Below, in pieces: positions 27,157 through 34,529 of a stretch of DNA of 64,000 bases. The translations under genes were made by a program, and so were the position numbers. The notes under the pieces are model-generated. The model worked only from the letters and a program-made list of their open reading frames with translations. It did no database searches and had not been told where the DNA came from. Where the stretch lies: positions 310,001 through 374,000 of the forward strand of contig JAAWWF010000002.1 of assembly GCA_021404565.1 (NCBI GenBank). The letters run 5' to 3'. This DNA is from Roseivirga sp. (GTDB taxonomy: Bacteria; Bacteroidota; Bacteroidia; Cytophagales; Cyclobacteriaceae). Position 1 is the first letter of the stretch, and each line of letters opens with the position of its first letter.

Positions 27157-28734
27157 TTATCCTGACCCGTTTTCTTTTCGGTAAAACTCCCTGTTGACCA
27201 AAAGTCCCTCCAGTTGATCATACCAGAAGGTCTCTTCATCGAGAGCTTGAGCATCCACATTTGTCAATTCGAGTTTTAGTTCTCCAAACTGGAGATCGGT
27301 GAAGTTTGCATCAATCACTGCATCCCCGCCATTTTCACTGAGTATTCTTTGAATAAAACTGCGATAGATAAGAAGGAAGGTGGCCAGAGCTTCGATGGAT
27401 GAATTCATTGGTTGTGGAGAAAAGCTATCTTCATGATCCAACCAGAAGATGGCATCTTTCTCAAAAGTGTCCAATACAATAGGGTTCCCTGCTCCATCAC
27501 TACCGAGAAGAATATAGCGTTTAGGGTCAGCATCAAGTCGTGGATAGACTTCATCGACTGCCAGTTCAATGACTCCATTTTTATCAAAGTAAGGACCAAA
27601 GCTGAGAAACGGAGAAGCACTTCGTGGGAGGCCTGATTCAGCAAGAAATTGACGGGTGTGTTCTCTAATTTCAAACTCTTTCATTGCCTCTAAAGGTGTT
27701 GGTATGAGCTCCTCTCTGTCCCCGATATTGGCTTCCCAATTCTTCTTAAATGTTGTGTAATTCAATGGGTTTTTCATTATCAACAAATCTTTCCTGATCA
27801 TAAACGAGAAATGCTCGAATTCGAATAAAAGCGCATCATCCGAGACATGATCGCTTTCTTCACTATTGAGAGGCTCTTTCTTTCCGGTGATTACCTGATC
27901 AAAAGCGATAACCAGTTCTGTAAGACGTTTAGGGGAGGCAACTGGGGTATTATGGGCAGGAAATACACTTGTAAGTTGTCCAGCCAGCTTCCCCAATTTT
28001 TTGATGCTCTGTTGGTAGACAGCGAGGTTGGTTTCCGGATCAAACAACCATATAGGTGCTTCATAAAAGGTGTCACCTGTCCAGAGGTAGCCATTGACTT
28101 CATCCAACAGGGCGATGGCATCAGGAGTATGCCCGGGAACAGCGATTACTTTGAGATTTCGGCCACCTATGTCAATTTGGCTACCATCCTGAATATGGCT
28201 GGATATTGTAAAGGGATTAATATGATAGCCAGCCGTATCTGCCACTGGTAAATGGTCCAGGCAAATGGCCTCTGTGGTCACCTCATGTTGTACCACTGTA
28301 TGAGGCATGCCATTGTCTGCCCTGTTTTGGGTGTAATCCATATTCATGGCCAGCACCTCATCAAATTCGAAGTTGCCCCCGATATGATCGTAATGAGTAT
28401 GGGAGTTAAGCACTATTATGGGGAGCCGAGTCAGCTCTTTAACCACCGAAGCAATAGAAGAAAGTCCCATGCCGGTGTCAAAAAGCAGGGCCTTTTCCGA
28501 ACCAATAATCAAATAGGAGATGATTTCCTGGAAATTGTAAGGTTCGGCAATGGCATAGACTCCGCTACCCACCTCATAGACTTTAAACCATGATTGACTG
28601 GTAAGTACCTCATTAAGCCTGGTAAATTGTGCCCGGAGCTCCTGGTCACACCACAATGATGATTTGCGCTGATTGGTAGAACTGCATTGGAGTAATAATA
28701 GCAGGGCAGGGAGCAGGAGAAAGGTTCTTTTCAC
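27157..28734 (-). CDS. Lipoprotein metallo-beta-lactamase fold hydrolase fused to a SUKH-like domain
   Basis: 525 residues. A lipoprotein signal (1-17, cysteine 17) leads into a metallo-beta-lactamase domain (about 50-315) with His112, His114, Asp116, His117 in HTHYDHIGG, His202, Asp221 and His261, a full binuclear zinc set. From Met320 a different domain begins (KNPLNYTTFKKNWEANIGD, then RYILLGSDGAGNPIVLDT, WLDHEDSF, MNSSIEALATFLLIYRSF), which matches the SUKH/SMI1-KNR4 pattern. SUKH proteins are mostly cytoplasmic immunity proteins, so attachment to an exported hydrolase is odd. At the border, the shifted frame reads TGA TAA directly before the ATG of Met320 (27782-27775), as at a normal gene junction. 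Either a true fusion or two genes joined by a one-base change. Last gene of a minus-strand operon. Confidence 0.7.
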   Translation of the reverse strand: MKRTFLLLPALLLLLQCSSTNQRKSSLWCDQELRAQFTRLNEVLTSQSWFKVYEVGSGVYAIAEPYNFQEIISYLIIGSEKALLFDTGMGLSSIASVVKELTRLPIIVLNSHTHYDHIGGNFEFDEVLAMNMDYTQNRADNGMPHTVVQHEVTTEAICLDHLPVADTAGYHINPFTISSHIQDGSQIDIGGRNLKVIAVPGHTPDAIALLDEVNGYLWTGDTFYEAPIWLFDPETNLAVYQQSIKKLGKLAGQLTSVFPAHNTPVASPKRLTELVIAFDQVITGKKEPLNSEESDHVSDDALLFEFEHFSFMIRKDLLIMKNPLNYTTFKKNWEANIGDREELIPTPLEAMKEFEIREHTRQFLAESGLPRSASPFLSFGPYFDKNGVIELAVDEVYPRLDADPKRYILLGSDGAGNPIVLDTFEKDAIFWLDHEDSFSPQPMNSSIEALATFLLIYRSFIQRILSENGGDAVIDANFTDLQFGELKLELTNVDAQALDEETFWYDQLEGLLVNREFYRKENGSG

Positions 28735-28776
28735 AGTTTCAAGTTGACAAAGGGAGATAACAAATGCAACGAGATG

Positions 28777-29442
28777 TTAGTAGGGAAGTGGCTGTTGACC
28801 TCCAACCCACACGGTGCCCTCTCTGTGAGCGAAGGACTCGATGAACTCACCATCGGTGTTTTCATAGCCGGTTTTTCTCAATGGCTTTTGCATCAGTCGG
28901 GTCATCCATTTCTTTTGATACTGATAATCTTTCAGTGATGCATAGTCATCCGGTTCCCCCAGGTCATCGGGACTGAAATGAAATTCATCCCAGTGATATT
29001 CCCAGTCAAAAGCAGCCATCTGATCTGACAGCTTGCCATAATGGGGTGGATTCAGGCTTTTCTGCTCATCGGGTTTGTAAAAGGTGGTCTCATAAAAATC
29101 CAACGCATTGCCGATTGCACATACTACCTGGGAACGGGAGAAATTGGGGTCGTAAAGCCAGATTTTGAGATAATAAGGCTCGTCAAGGCTTGCCAGCTTA
29201 ATGTTCCATTCGTTATAAATGGTGATCAGCCCTTGCAGGATTCTTCTTTTGGTGATGCCTGAGGGTTGTGCCATTTCACTATTCGTAATGGAAATACCAC
29301 TCCAGGGATGTACCCAAATCTTGGCATAATCTCGTTCCTGAGACTTGAGGTATTCCAGGTCCAGCCCTTTATTGCGCTCCACCCAGTTATCAATGTCCGT
29401 CCACCGCCTATGATGGCCTCGTACTTTACGTATTTGTATCAT
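28777..29442 (-). CDS. Protein of unknown function
   Basis: 221 residues, no signal peptide or TM helix, rich in Trp, Tyr and Asp (YLKIWLYDPNFSRSQVVCAIG, AAFDWEYHWDEFHFSPDDLGE). I do not recognise the family. The ATG overlaps the stop of the upstream secreted-protein gene by four bases (ATGA), so the two are translated together, and the MBL/SUKH gene follows 42 bases downstream. The context (SUKH-like domain, DUF4291, DUF4406) hints at an accessory module, but the role is open. Confidence 0.6.
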   Translation of the reverse strand: MIQIRKVRGHHRRWTDIDNWVERNKGLDLEYLKSQERDYAKIWVHPWSGISITNSEMAQPSGITKRRILQGLITIYNEWNIKLASLDEPYYLKIWLYDPNFSRSQVVCAIGNALDFYETTFYKPDEQKSLNPPHYGKLSDQMAAFDWEYHWDEFHFSPDDLGEPDDYASLKDYQYQKKWMTRLMQKPLRKTGYENTDGEFIESFAHREGTVWVGGQQPLPY

Positions 29443-29885
29443 TTGTCTGAGTCAAGAATTCTTAATTGGTAAATATCTACTGATAGCGCAACAGTCGATC
29501 TGTCGTCTGCCGGGCCATATTCTATTGTGAAAATACCTTCCTTCTCACCGTCTTTCCATTCCTTAAAAACAGGGTTGTAGAAAGGGCCTATTTCGAAAAG
29601 GTTCTGATCGGGGGCTTCGTCAAACTCTGAGATAGCGACAAATAAGTTATAAGATACCTCTCCGCTTCGATAACCAGCACTGCCAGACCCATTGTGCAGT
29701 TTGTATAGTCTTATGATGTAGTCCTTAGTCCTGCCGCGCTGGAAGAATTCTACATTGTTGAATATTTCAACCAGTCTCGCTGACTTTACCCGATTGATTT
29801 CGAGGTCGTCCTGAGCACTTAAGGTGGTACTGAGCTGGAGACAGCCCAGGTAGATTAATATGGTTCTTTGAAGGACACTTTTCAT
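29439..29885 (-). CDS. Small secreted protein of unknown function
   Basis: 148 residues with a signal peptide (MKSVLQRTILIYLGCLQLSTTLSAQ, cleavage after about residue 24; shown here only as the gene's first stretch in parts: MKSVLQRTILIYLGC then LQLSTTLSAQ). The mature protein is about 124 residues, mostly beta strands (KDYIIRLYKLHNGSG, VSYNLFVAISEF, EGIFTIEYGPADDRS). No known family was recognised. Co-translated with the next gene through an ATGA overlap. Forty-eight bases separate it from DUF4291 upstream. Confidence 0.6.
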   Translation of the reverse strand: MKSVLQRTILIYLGCLQLSTTLSAQDDLEINRVKSARLVEIFNNVEFFQRGRTKDYIIRLYKLHNGSGSAGYRSGEVSYNLFVAISEFDEAPDQNLFEIGPFYNPVFKEWKDGEKEGIFTIEYGPADDRSTVALSVDIYQLRILDSDK

Positions 29886-29933
29886 ATGAAGCGTTTGGGG
29901 TTCAAACGGAGTGATATTGAATTTATGTTCAGC

Positions 29934-30572
29934 CTAGTCCAATTCCAGTTTCTGACCAATACGCTCCTCATCTACAGAAAGGACTGTCTCCTTCATCACC
30001 CGCAGTTCACTCATTCTTTTCTGATCTATCAGGGCTTTCTGCTCCTTTACAAAAGGGGTGATGTCCTCAATAGAAACGATCCAGTCAGTGGCAAACTGCT
30101 TTAGTACCTCTCCGCGAAGGCCTAATTGAACGGCCCTTCTGGGTATTTTTTCACCCTGAGGATCATGGTCAGGGTCCCATTGTAATCTTACGCTGGAAGA
30201 GGCCACTTTGTCTTTCCAGGCCGTATGATCTCCATACACCGACTCTTTGAAGGTGGAATGCACCGCCTGGTCGAGCAGTGAAATGAAGTTTGCTTTGCTG
30301 ATTTCTATAGCAAGAATCTGCTGTTGATGTTCTTTACCAGCCCAGCCTGCCCGATACATCATCCACAGGAAATTGGGCTTAATCCACGACATGCGGGTAA
30401 ACTTGTAATGACTGCCGCCAAATCGCTGATTGCGAACAGCAAAGTCAGAAATACGGGGATTGAAAGCCTGGTAGACAATGAGATTGTCCCCTCTTTCCTG
30501 GCAAAGGATGTGCCTGCCACTCTGAGGGAGGCCCTTTTCGTATTCGTGGTAGAGAATGGTATCAAGGGTCAT
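29934..30572 (-). CDS. DUF4291 family protein
   Basis: 212 residues, cytoplasmic. The segment RMSWIKPNFLWMMYRAGW (near residue 60) and the preceding IVYQAFNPRISDFAVRNQRF are the hallmarks of DUF4291, a widespread family without a known reaction. Length is normal. The start codon overlaps the stop of the DUF4406 gene by one base (TAATG), so both are translationally coupled. Strong conservation of W, K and aromatic residues suggests an enzymatic or nucleic-acid binding role, which is only inference. Confidence 0.82.
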   Translation of the reverse strand: MTLDTILYHEYEKGLPQSGRHILCQERGDNLIVYQAFNPRISDFAVRNQRFGGSHYKFTRMSWIKPNFLWMMYRAGWAGKEHQQQILAIEISKANFISLLDQAVHSTFKESVYGDHTAWKDKVASSSVRLQWDPDHDPQGEKIPRRAVQLGLRGEVLKQFATDWIVSIEDITPFVKEQKALIDQKRMSELRVMKETVLSVDEERIGQKLELD

Positions 30573-30940
30573 TAAGTGCCCAAGGTATCATCCCGGGGTA
30601 TCTCGTCCAAGCTATAGTAGATTTTCAGACCTCTTTCTTTGGCAATCCTCACATCTTCATCAGCTCCTTTAGATTCACCCTGCAATCGCAGTACGGCATC
30701 ACATTTCATCAGCAGTCTGTGCGCTACAGGGTATTGAATCTCCTTATAGGGTGCATCTCCCGGTTTTTCAGAACCCGCGAGTTTAAGCAGTGGTAAGGCT
30801 ACCCATTCGCCTATCATTGGCGTATGGCCCATCCTGAAGAGAGGCAGGGCTACTGACTCCAGCCGGTCCATGTTTTGTTGAATAAGTTCGGGGTCGTCAT
30901 TCGTGCCACTGCGATAAGGGCCTGCAATAAGTATAAGCAT
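30572..30940 (-). CDS. DUF4406 protein (nucleoside 2-deoxyribosyltransferase-like fold)
   Basis: 122 residues of a small Rossmann-like domain: AGPYRSGTNDDPELIQQN at the N-terminus, GHTPMIGEW, then CDAVLRLQGESKGADED and a C-terminal strand. These are the signatures of DUF4406, related to nucleoside deoxyribosyltransferases, whose relatives cleave N-glycosidic bonds of nucleosides or nucleotides. Cytoplasmic. First gene of the operon that runs through DUF4291, two unknown proteins and the MBL/SUKH gene. The true substrate is unknown. Confidence 0.75.
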   Translation of the reverse strand: MLILIAGPYRSGTNDDPELIQQNMDRLESVALPLFRMGHTPMIGEWVALPLLKLAGSEKPGDAPYKEIQYPVAHRLLMKCDAVLRLQGESKGADEDVRIAKERGLKIYYSLDEIPRDDTLGT

Positions 30941-31081
30941 GATGTTTTCTTTTTTGTAAAAGAACTAAGCAGGCCTCAGTAAAAAATTAAGATACCTTAA
31001 GAAATCAGTTCTGCTGATTTCAGTTATTAGAAAGTAGTGATCAGGGATTAGGGGAGGTTCTCGATTTGGTTTGAACCATCC

Positions 31082-31120
31082 CTAAACTGTTCGAAGCGTC
31101 TCGCTTCGAACTAATTTCCT
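31082..31120. repeat. Palindromic intergenic repeat, copy 2
   Basis: GTTCGAAGC (31089-31097), loop GTCTC, GCTTCGAAC (31103-31111). The hairpin matches copy 1 at 25372 apart from one loop base, and its flanks (CTAAACTGT before, AATT after) are shared with copy 3. Confidence 0.65.
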
Positions 31121-31274
31121 ACTATGCATGTCTCTCGAAAAATCATACATAAGAAACGAAAATTAGTCCTCTGGGTCCTTCTCGAGAGACTGCTGAGGGT
31201 GGTGGGGGTTCAACTTGCTAACCGTTATTTTCAAATCTTGCATTCACCATTCTAGTTATTGGTGAAAGAGTATC

Positions 31275-31316
31275 GCCTGCTTTCCTTTCCTGAAGAATGA
31301 AGGATCTAAAGCAGGC
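31275..31316. terminator. Long hairpin downstream of the Crp/Fnr-type gene
   Basis: GCCTGCTTT (31275-31283) pairs with AAAGCAGGC (31308-31316), and the stem continues with CCTT/AAGG after a small bulge. It lies about 90 bases beyond the stop of the minus-strand regulator gene and could end that operon. Confidence 0.4.
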
Positions 31317-31329
31317 ATTTAACCAATCA

Positions 31330-31368
31330 CTAAACTGTCCGCATCATCTCGCTTCGAACCAATTCCCT
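31330..31368. repeat. Palindromic intergenic repeat, decayed copy 3
   Basis: It aligns with copy 2 over 39 bases with six differences. The right arm GCTTCGAAC is intact (31351-31359), while the left arm has lost pairing (GTCCGCATC). Confidence 0.5.
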
Positions 31369-31407
31369 GGCCACTGATTGTCCGTTTACCAATTCATTGA
31401 TGCCCGA

Positions 31408-31989
31408 TTAAGACTTACCCTTGCCGGCCCTGATGGCACTGAGAAACTCCGGAGTAATGCCCAGGTAGGTGGCAATCTGCTTTTGAGTGACATGTGCCAC
31501 GATTTGGGGATATTTAGAAAGGAAATTGTTGTAACGCTCTTCGGCAGTAAGTGAAAGGTTTTCCAGCACCCGCAACTGCTCACGGGTGTAGGCATTCTGC
31601 ATGATAACCCTGAAGAACCTTTCAAATTTCGGTATCTCTTCAAACAGGAGGTCGAGCCTTTCTTTAGGCAAGCGAACGATACTACTGTGCTCAATGGCCT
31701 GGATATGCAGCATGGCAGGCTGCTCATTTATAAAGCAGTGCATGTCCGTAATCCACCAGTCAGATATGGCAAACATGATGGTGGATTCTTTTCCCTCTTT
31801 ACTGAGATAGTAAGCCCTGAATGCCCCCTTGTCCACAAAGTTGAAGTACCGGCAATTATCTCCTGCCTGAAGTATATACTTCTTTTTCGCCACCTCTTTT
31901 GATTCAAACTGGCTTAGCAAAAAGTTCTTCTCATTTTCCGTGAGGGAAACGTGCTTTTCAATATTGGCTAAAACTTTAGGGTATGCCAT
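31408..31989 (-). CDS. Crp/Fnr family transcription regulator
   Basis: 193 residues from the ATG at 31989: a cyclic-nucleotide-binding-like beta barrel (about 15-115, with YILQAGDNCRYFNFVDKGAFR) and a C-terminal winged helix (VTQKQIATYLGITPEFLSAIR). The barrel lacks the arginine/glutamate pair of true cAMP sensors and there are no Fnr-type cysteine clusters, so the ligand is unknown. This short type is very common in Bacteroidota. The ATG overlaps the stop of the metallophosphoesterase gene (TAATG); a TTG three codons earlier is possible but less likely. Confidence 0.85.
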   Translation of the reverse strand: MAYPKVLANIEKHVSLTENEKNFLLSQFESKEVAKKKYILQAGDNCRYFNFVDKGAFRAYYLSKEGKESTIMFAISDWWITDMHCFINEQPAMLHIQAIEHSSIVRLPKERLDLLFEEIPKFERFFRVIMQNAYTREQLRVLENLSLTAEERYNNFLSKYPQIVAHVTQKQIATYLGITPEFLSAIRAGKGKS

Positions 31990-33380
31990 TACTTCCAACA
32001 GCCCTCAAAAGCTGCGAAATCCTGATTTCCCATAGCACACCAATAGGCTTTCCAGCTTGCCGCACTAATGTTGGGAGAAGAGGAGGGCCGGTAATAGCTC
32101 ACATTGAAGAAATTGATATACTGCTTCTGTAGTGTAGTATCGGAATTAAGTTTTTCCCGAAGTGTCCAGAGACTTTCAGGCGTATAAGAAGTGATATCAT
32201 AGGCTTCCAGAAAGCTGTATTCCTTTTCCCATCTGGCACTCGCATAGTTCTGTGCATTGCTGAGAAAGTAAGCATCATAATCCAGCACTTCGAAATCTGC
32301 ATTCACTTTTATATGATGATATCCTGGGTAGTTGCGGTTGCTCATGCTGATCGAGGGTGTGGTATGAATAAAGGAGATCGGGGTGCTGCGGTCTTCATTC
32401 TGGATCAGGGCAAAACTGTCTTTATGCGTATGGCCTCCAAATTGAGCGGTTATCACATCCTGATACTCCCTGACAAGCTCAAGAAATACCTGGTTGGAAC
32501 TGGACGTCCAGTTTTTAGACAGTGCTTTGCTACTTACTGTCTTATAAACATCTGCTCCTGGAGGAATATGATAGATGAGCCACACCTTCTGACCGGTGGC
32601 CCTGGCAGCTTCGAGCTGATCTCTGAGCCATATAAGTTGCGATGTAATGGCATTGGTATAAACCGATTCTTCCGCCACTGAGGTGACAGGATAGCCATCA
32701 AAAAAGAGAATAGTGTTAAGACTCAGAATCTTATGATCGTTGTTTACGCGGGCTTCGTAACTACCATTGGCCAAAAAACTTTGATAGAAAGTAACAGAGT
32801 CCACATTGGCTTTTATGCTTCTGTACCAGGTGTCAGCAATGCCTTCGAGGAAGTCTCCACCCGGCTCAATACTGTAATTACCCATGAAATTGTCGTTGTT
32901 GCCCAGGGCTGCATAAATAGGAGTATCAGGAAAAACGGACTCCAATTGCAGATAAACAAAGTCCATGGTTTTTATAGTAAAGCTTAGTCTGTCAGCCTCT
33001 GATACGCTGGCGTCAAATCTGCGCTGCATATTGTGGAGCAGCAAATCTCCTGTGATGATAAGAAAGGGAGGATCAAAATTTCTGGTCTTCAGGTCATTCA
33101 GCGTGCTCTTGTACAGAAACCAGTTGGTATCGTTGTCATTGGGGTCCAGGTAGGTTGGAGTAATAGAGGACGTATTAAAAATGGAATCCCAGTCAGCTAT
33201 GTCCGCTTTGGCCAAGACGGGGTATAGCGTATTGTCAAAGAAGGGGTCGAAATGAATATCGGAAAGGCTTATAATCTGCTGATTGCTGTCTAAAGGTTGC
33301 TCGCTTTTTGGAGGCTCTGAGGTACCGCTACAGGCACAAAGAACAGATAGGATTAGTAATGACAATAAAAAATGTTTCAT
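31989..33380 (-). CDS. Lipoprotein metallophosphoesterase (acid sphingomyelinase-like)
   Basis: 463 residues from the ATG at 33380, which yields a clear lipoprotein signal (MKHFLLSLLILSVLCACSG); the upstream start at 33404 adds eight residues before it. Calcineurin-like phosphoesterase motifs appear in order: LSDIHFDPFF, ITGDLLLHN, ALGNNDN, YHIPPG and GGHTHKD. The wide spacing and the DIHFDPFF form resemble the sphingomyelinase-like phosphodiesterase branch. It probably acts on phosphodiesters outside the cytoplasm. Directly coupled to the Crp/Fnr gene. Confidence 0.8.
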   Translation of the reverse strand: MKHFLLSLLILSVLCACSGTSEPPKSEQPLDSNQQIISLSDIHFDPFFDNTLYPVLAKADIADWDSIFNTSSITPTYLDPNDNDTNWFLYKSTLNDLKTRNFDPPFLIITGDLLLHNMQRRFDASVSEADRLSFTIKTMDFVYLQLESVFPDTPIYAALGNNDNFMGNYSIEPGGDFLEGIADTWYRSIKANVDSVTFYQSFLANGSYEARVNNDHKILSLNTILFFDGYPVTSVAEESVYTNAITSQLIWLRDQLEAARATGQKVWLIYHIPPGADVYKTVSSKALSKNWTSSSNQVFLELVREYQDVITAQFGGHTHKDSFALIQNEDRSTPISFIHTTPSISMSNRNYPGYHHIKVNADFEVLDYDAYFLSNAQNYASARWEKEYSFLEAYDITSYTPESLWTLREKLNSDTTLQKQYINFFNVSYYRPSSSPNISAASWKAYWCAMGNQDFAAFEGCWK

Positions 33381-33450
33381 AGAATGAAGTAATAGGGTTA
33401 CCATTCAATATAGCGACTGCGAGTCGATAACCCATATTTCTTTATTCGCC

Positions 33451-34440
33451 TTAGTTCTCTGTACTGATATCTTCCACCTTGCTAATCAGGTTCTGAAGAT
33501 CGGACTGCTTGTAGAAGCTATAATCAACCCGGTATGTTTTACCAAAGTGACTGATTTGGGCACTCTTGATTTTATTGTTTTCGTAAGTGATGGTTTCAGT
33601 TAGCTGATAAGCGCCAGATACCTTCCGGGATATGGGTCTGTTCTGAGCGTCATACTGATAGACTATTCTTGAGATTATCGGTGTTTTTTTAGGGTTTTCA
33701 GTGACTCTTATCGACCTGATTTGCTCTGGCTTATTGCCGTTGTATTTTACCCTTACCCTGGCCAAAATCCAATCGTTCATACGGTATTTACGTCTTACAT
33801 CAATGCGTCCATCAAGCCTGTGCAGGGTTTGCCAGCCTTCCTGCTCGTAAAGCAAGTGATCTTCACTGAATTTGAAGTAGGTGTCCATAAGCATTTGTGA
33901 CAGATCGTTCTCAGCAATGGTTTCAGAGATGAGTCCATTGGGCAGATACCTTATTTCTCCCATATAGGCATTGGTGGTCATATCATAGACTTTGCCAGCC
34001 TTGAGAGAATGAGTCAAGTCGATATTTTCTATATAGCGAATTCCCTTTGCCTCAATAATACTGTAGTTAACCGTGCTGGTATAGTCAATATCATCCGGAT
34101 CAGTGATGGTGGCCAATACATCAAAGAAAGTCGCAGATTCTTCTGTCTCATCCCATTTTTTAGGATCCATAAGGCCATCCAAGCCTTTCTTAAGGGCCTC
34201 TTGCTTTAGAAAGCTGACCATTTGTTCATCATTGAAATGCCCCTTTTTTACCAGCCGCAAATTGTAATATTCGATATAGTCTTTGGGCGGACTACTTTCA
34301 CCCTCGTAAAACACATCAATCTGTTGGGTGTTTCCATTTACCGGGAGTGAGCTGAGTAGCTGATGTTCATAAAAGTTGGATCGGGTACAGGAAAGAAGAA
34401 AACTGGCGAAAAGTACGATTATAATCGATTTTGAGTACAT
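33451..34440 (-). CDS. Lipoprotein of unknown function
   Basis: 329 residues with a lipoprotein signal (MYSKSIIIVLFASFLLSC, cysteine 18). The middle and C-terminal parts contain strands of a repeat resembling YD/RHS-like sheets (ISRIVYQYDAQNRPISRKVSG, ETITYENNKIKSAQISHFG; each seen once). I do not recognise a family with certainty. It precedes the metallophosphoesterase gene by 70 bases on the same strand and may be in the same unit. Likely sits in the outer membrane, facing the periplasm or the surface. Confidence 0.6.
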   Translation of the reverse strand: MYSKSIIIVLFASFLLSCTRSNFYEHQLLSSLPVNGNTQQIDVFYEGESSPPKDYIEYYNLRLVKKGHFNDEQMVSFLKQEALKKGLDGLMDPKKWDETEESATFFDVLATITDPDDIDYTSTVNYSIIEAKGIRYIENIDLTHSLKAGKVYDMTTNAYMGEIRYLPNGLISETIAENDLSQMLMDTYFKFSEDHLLYEQEGWQTLHRLDGRIDVRRKYRMNDWILARVRVKYNGNKPEQIRSIRVTENPKKTPIISRIVYQYDAQNRPISRKVSGAYQLTETITYENNKIKSAQISHFGKTYRVDYSFYKQSDLQNLISKVEDISTEN

Positions 34441-34529
34441 GTGTTATTTGGTTTTTGACATTTGATCAAAACCAAGAACTATACCAAATCCCGAATCTTT
34501 ATATGCTCTTTTTGGTGGAATGTTGTTAT

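Larger units (their letters stand above)
30941..31407. other. 467-base gene-free stretch with several inverted repeats
   Basis: No gene was found. The stretch holds a perfect hairpin GAAATCAG/CTGATTTC (31001-31021), two copies of the GTTCGAAGC repeat (31089 and 31330), a loose CTCTCGA/TCGAGAG pair (31132-31138 and 31190-31196) and a long hairpin at 31275-31316. It separates two minus-strand operons. Confidence 0.6.
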
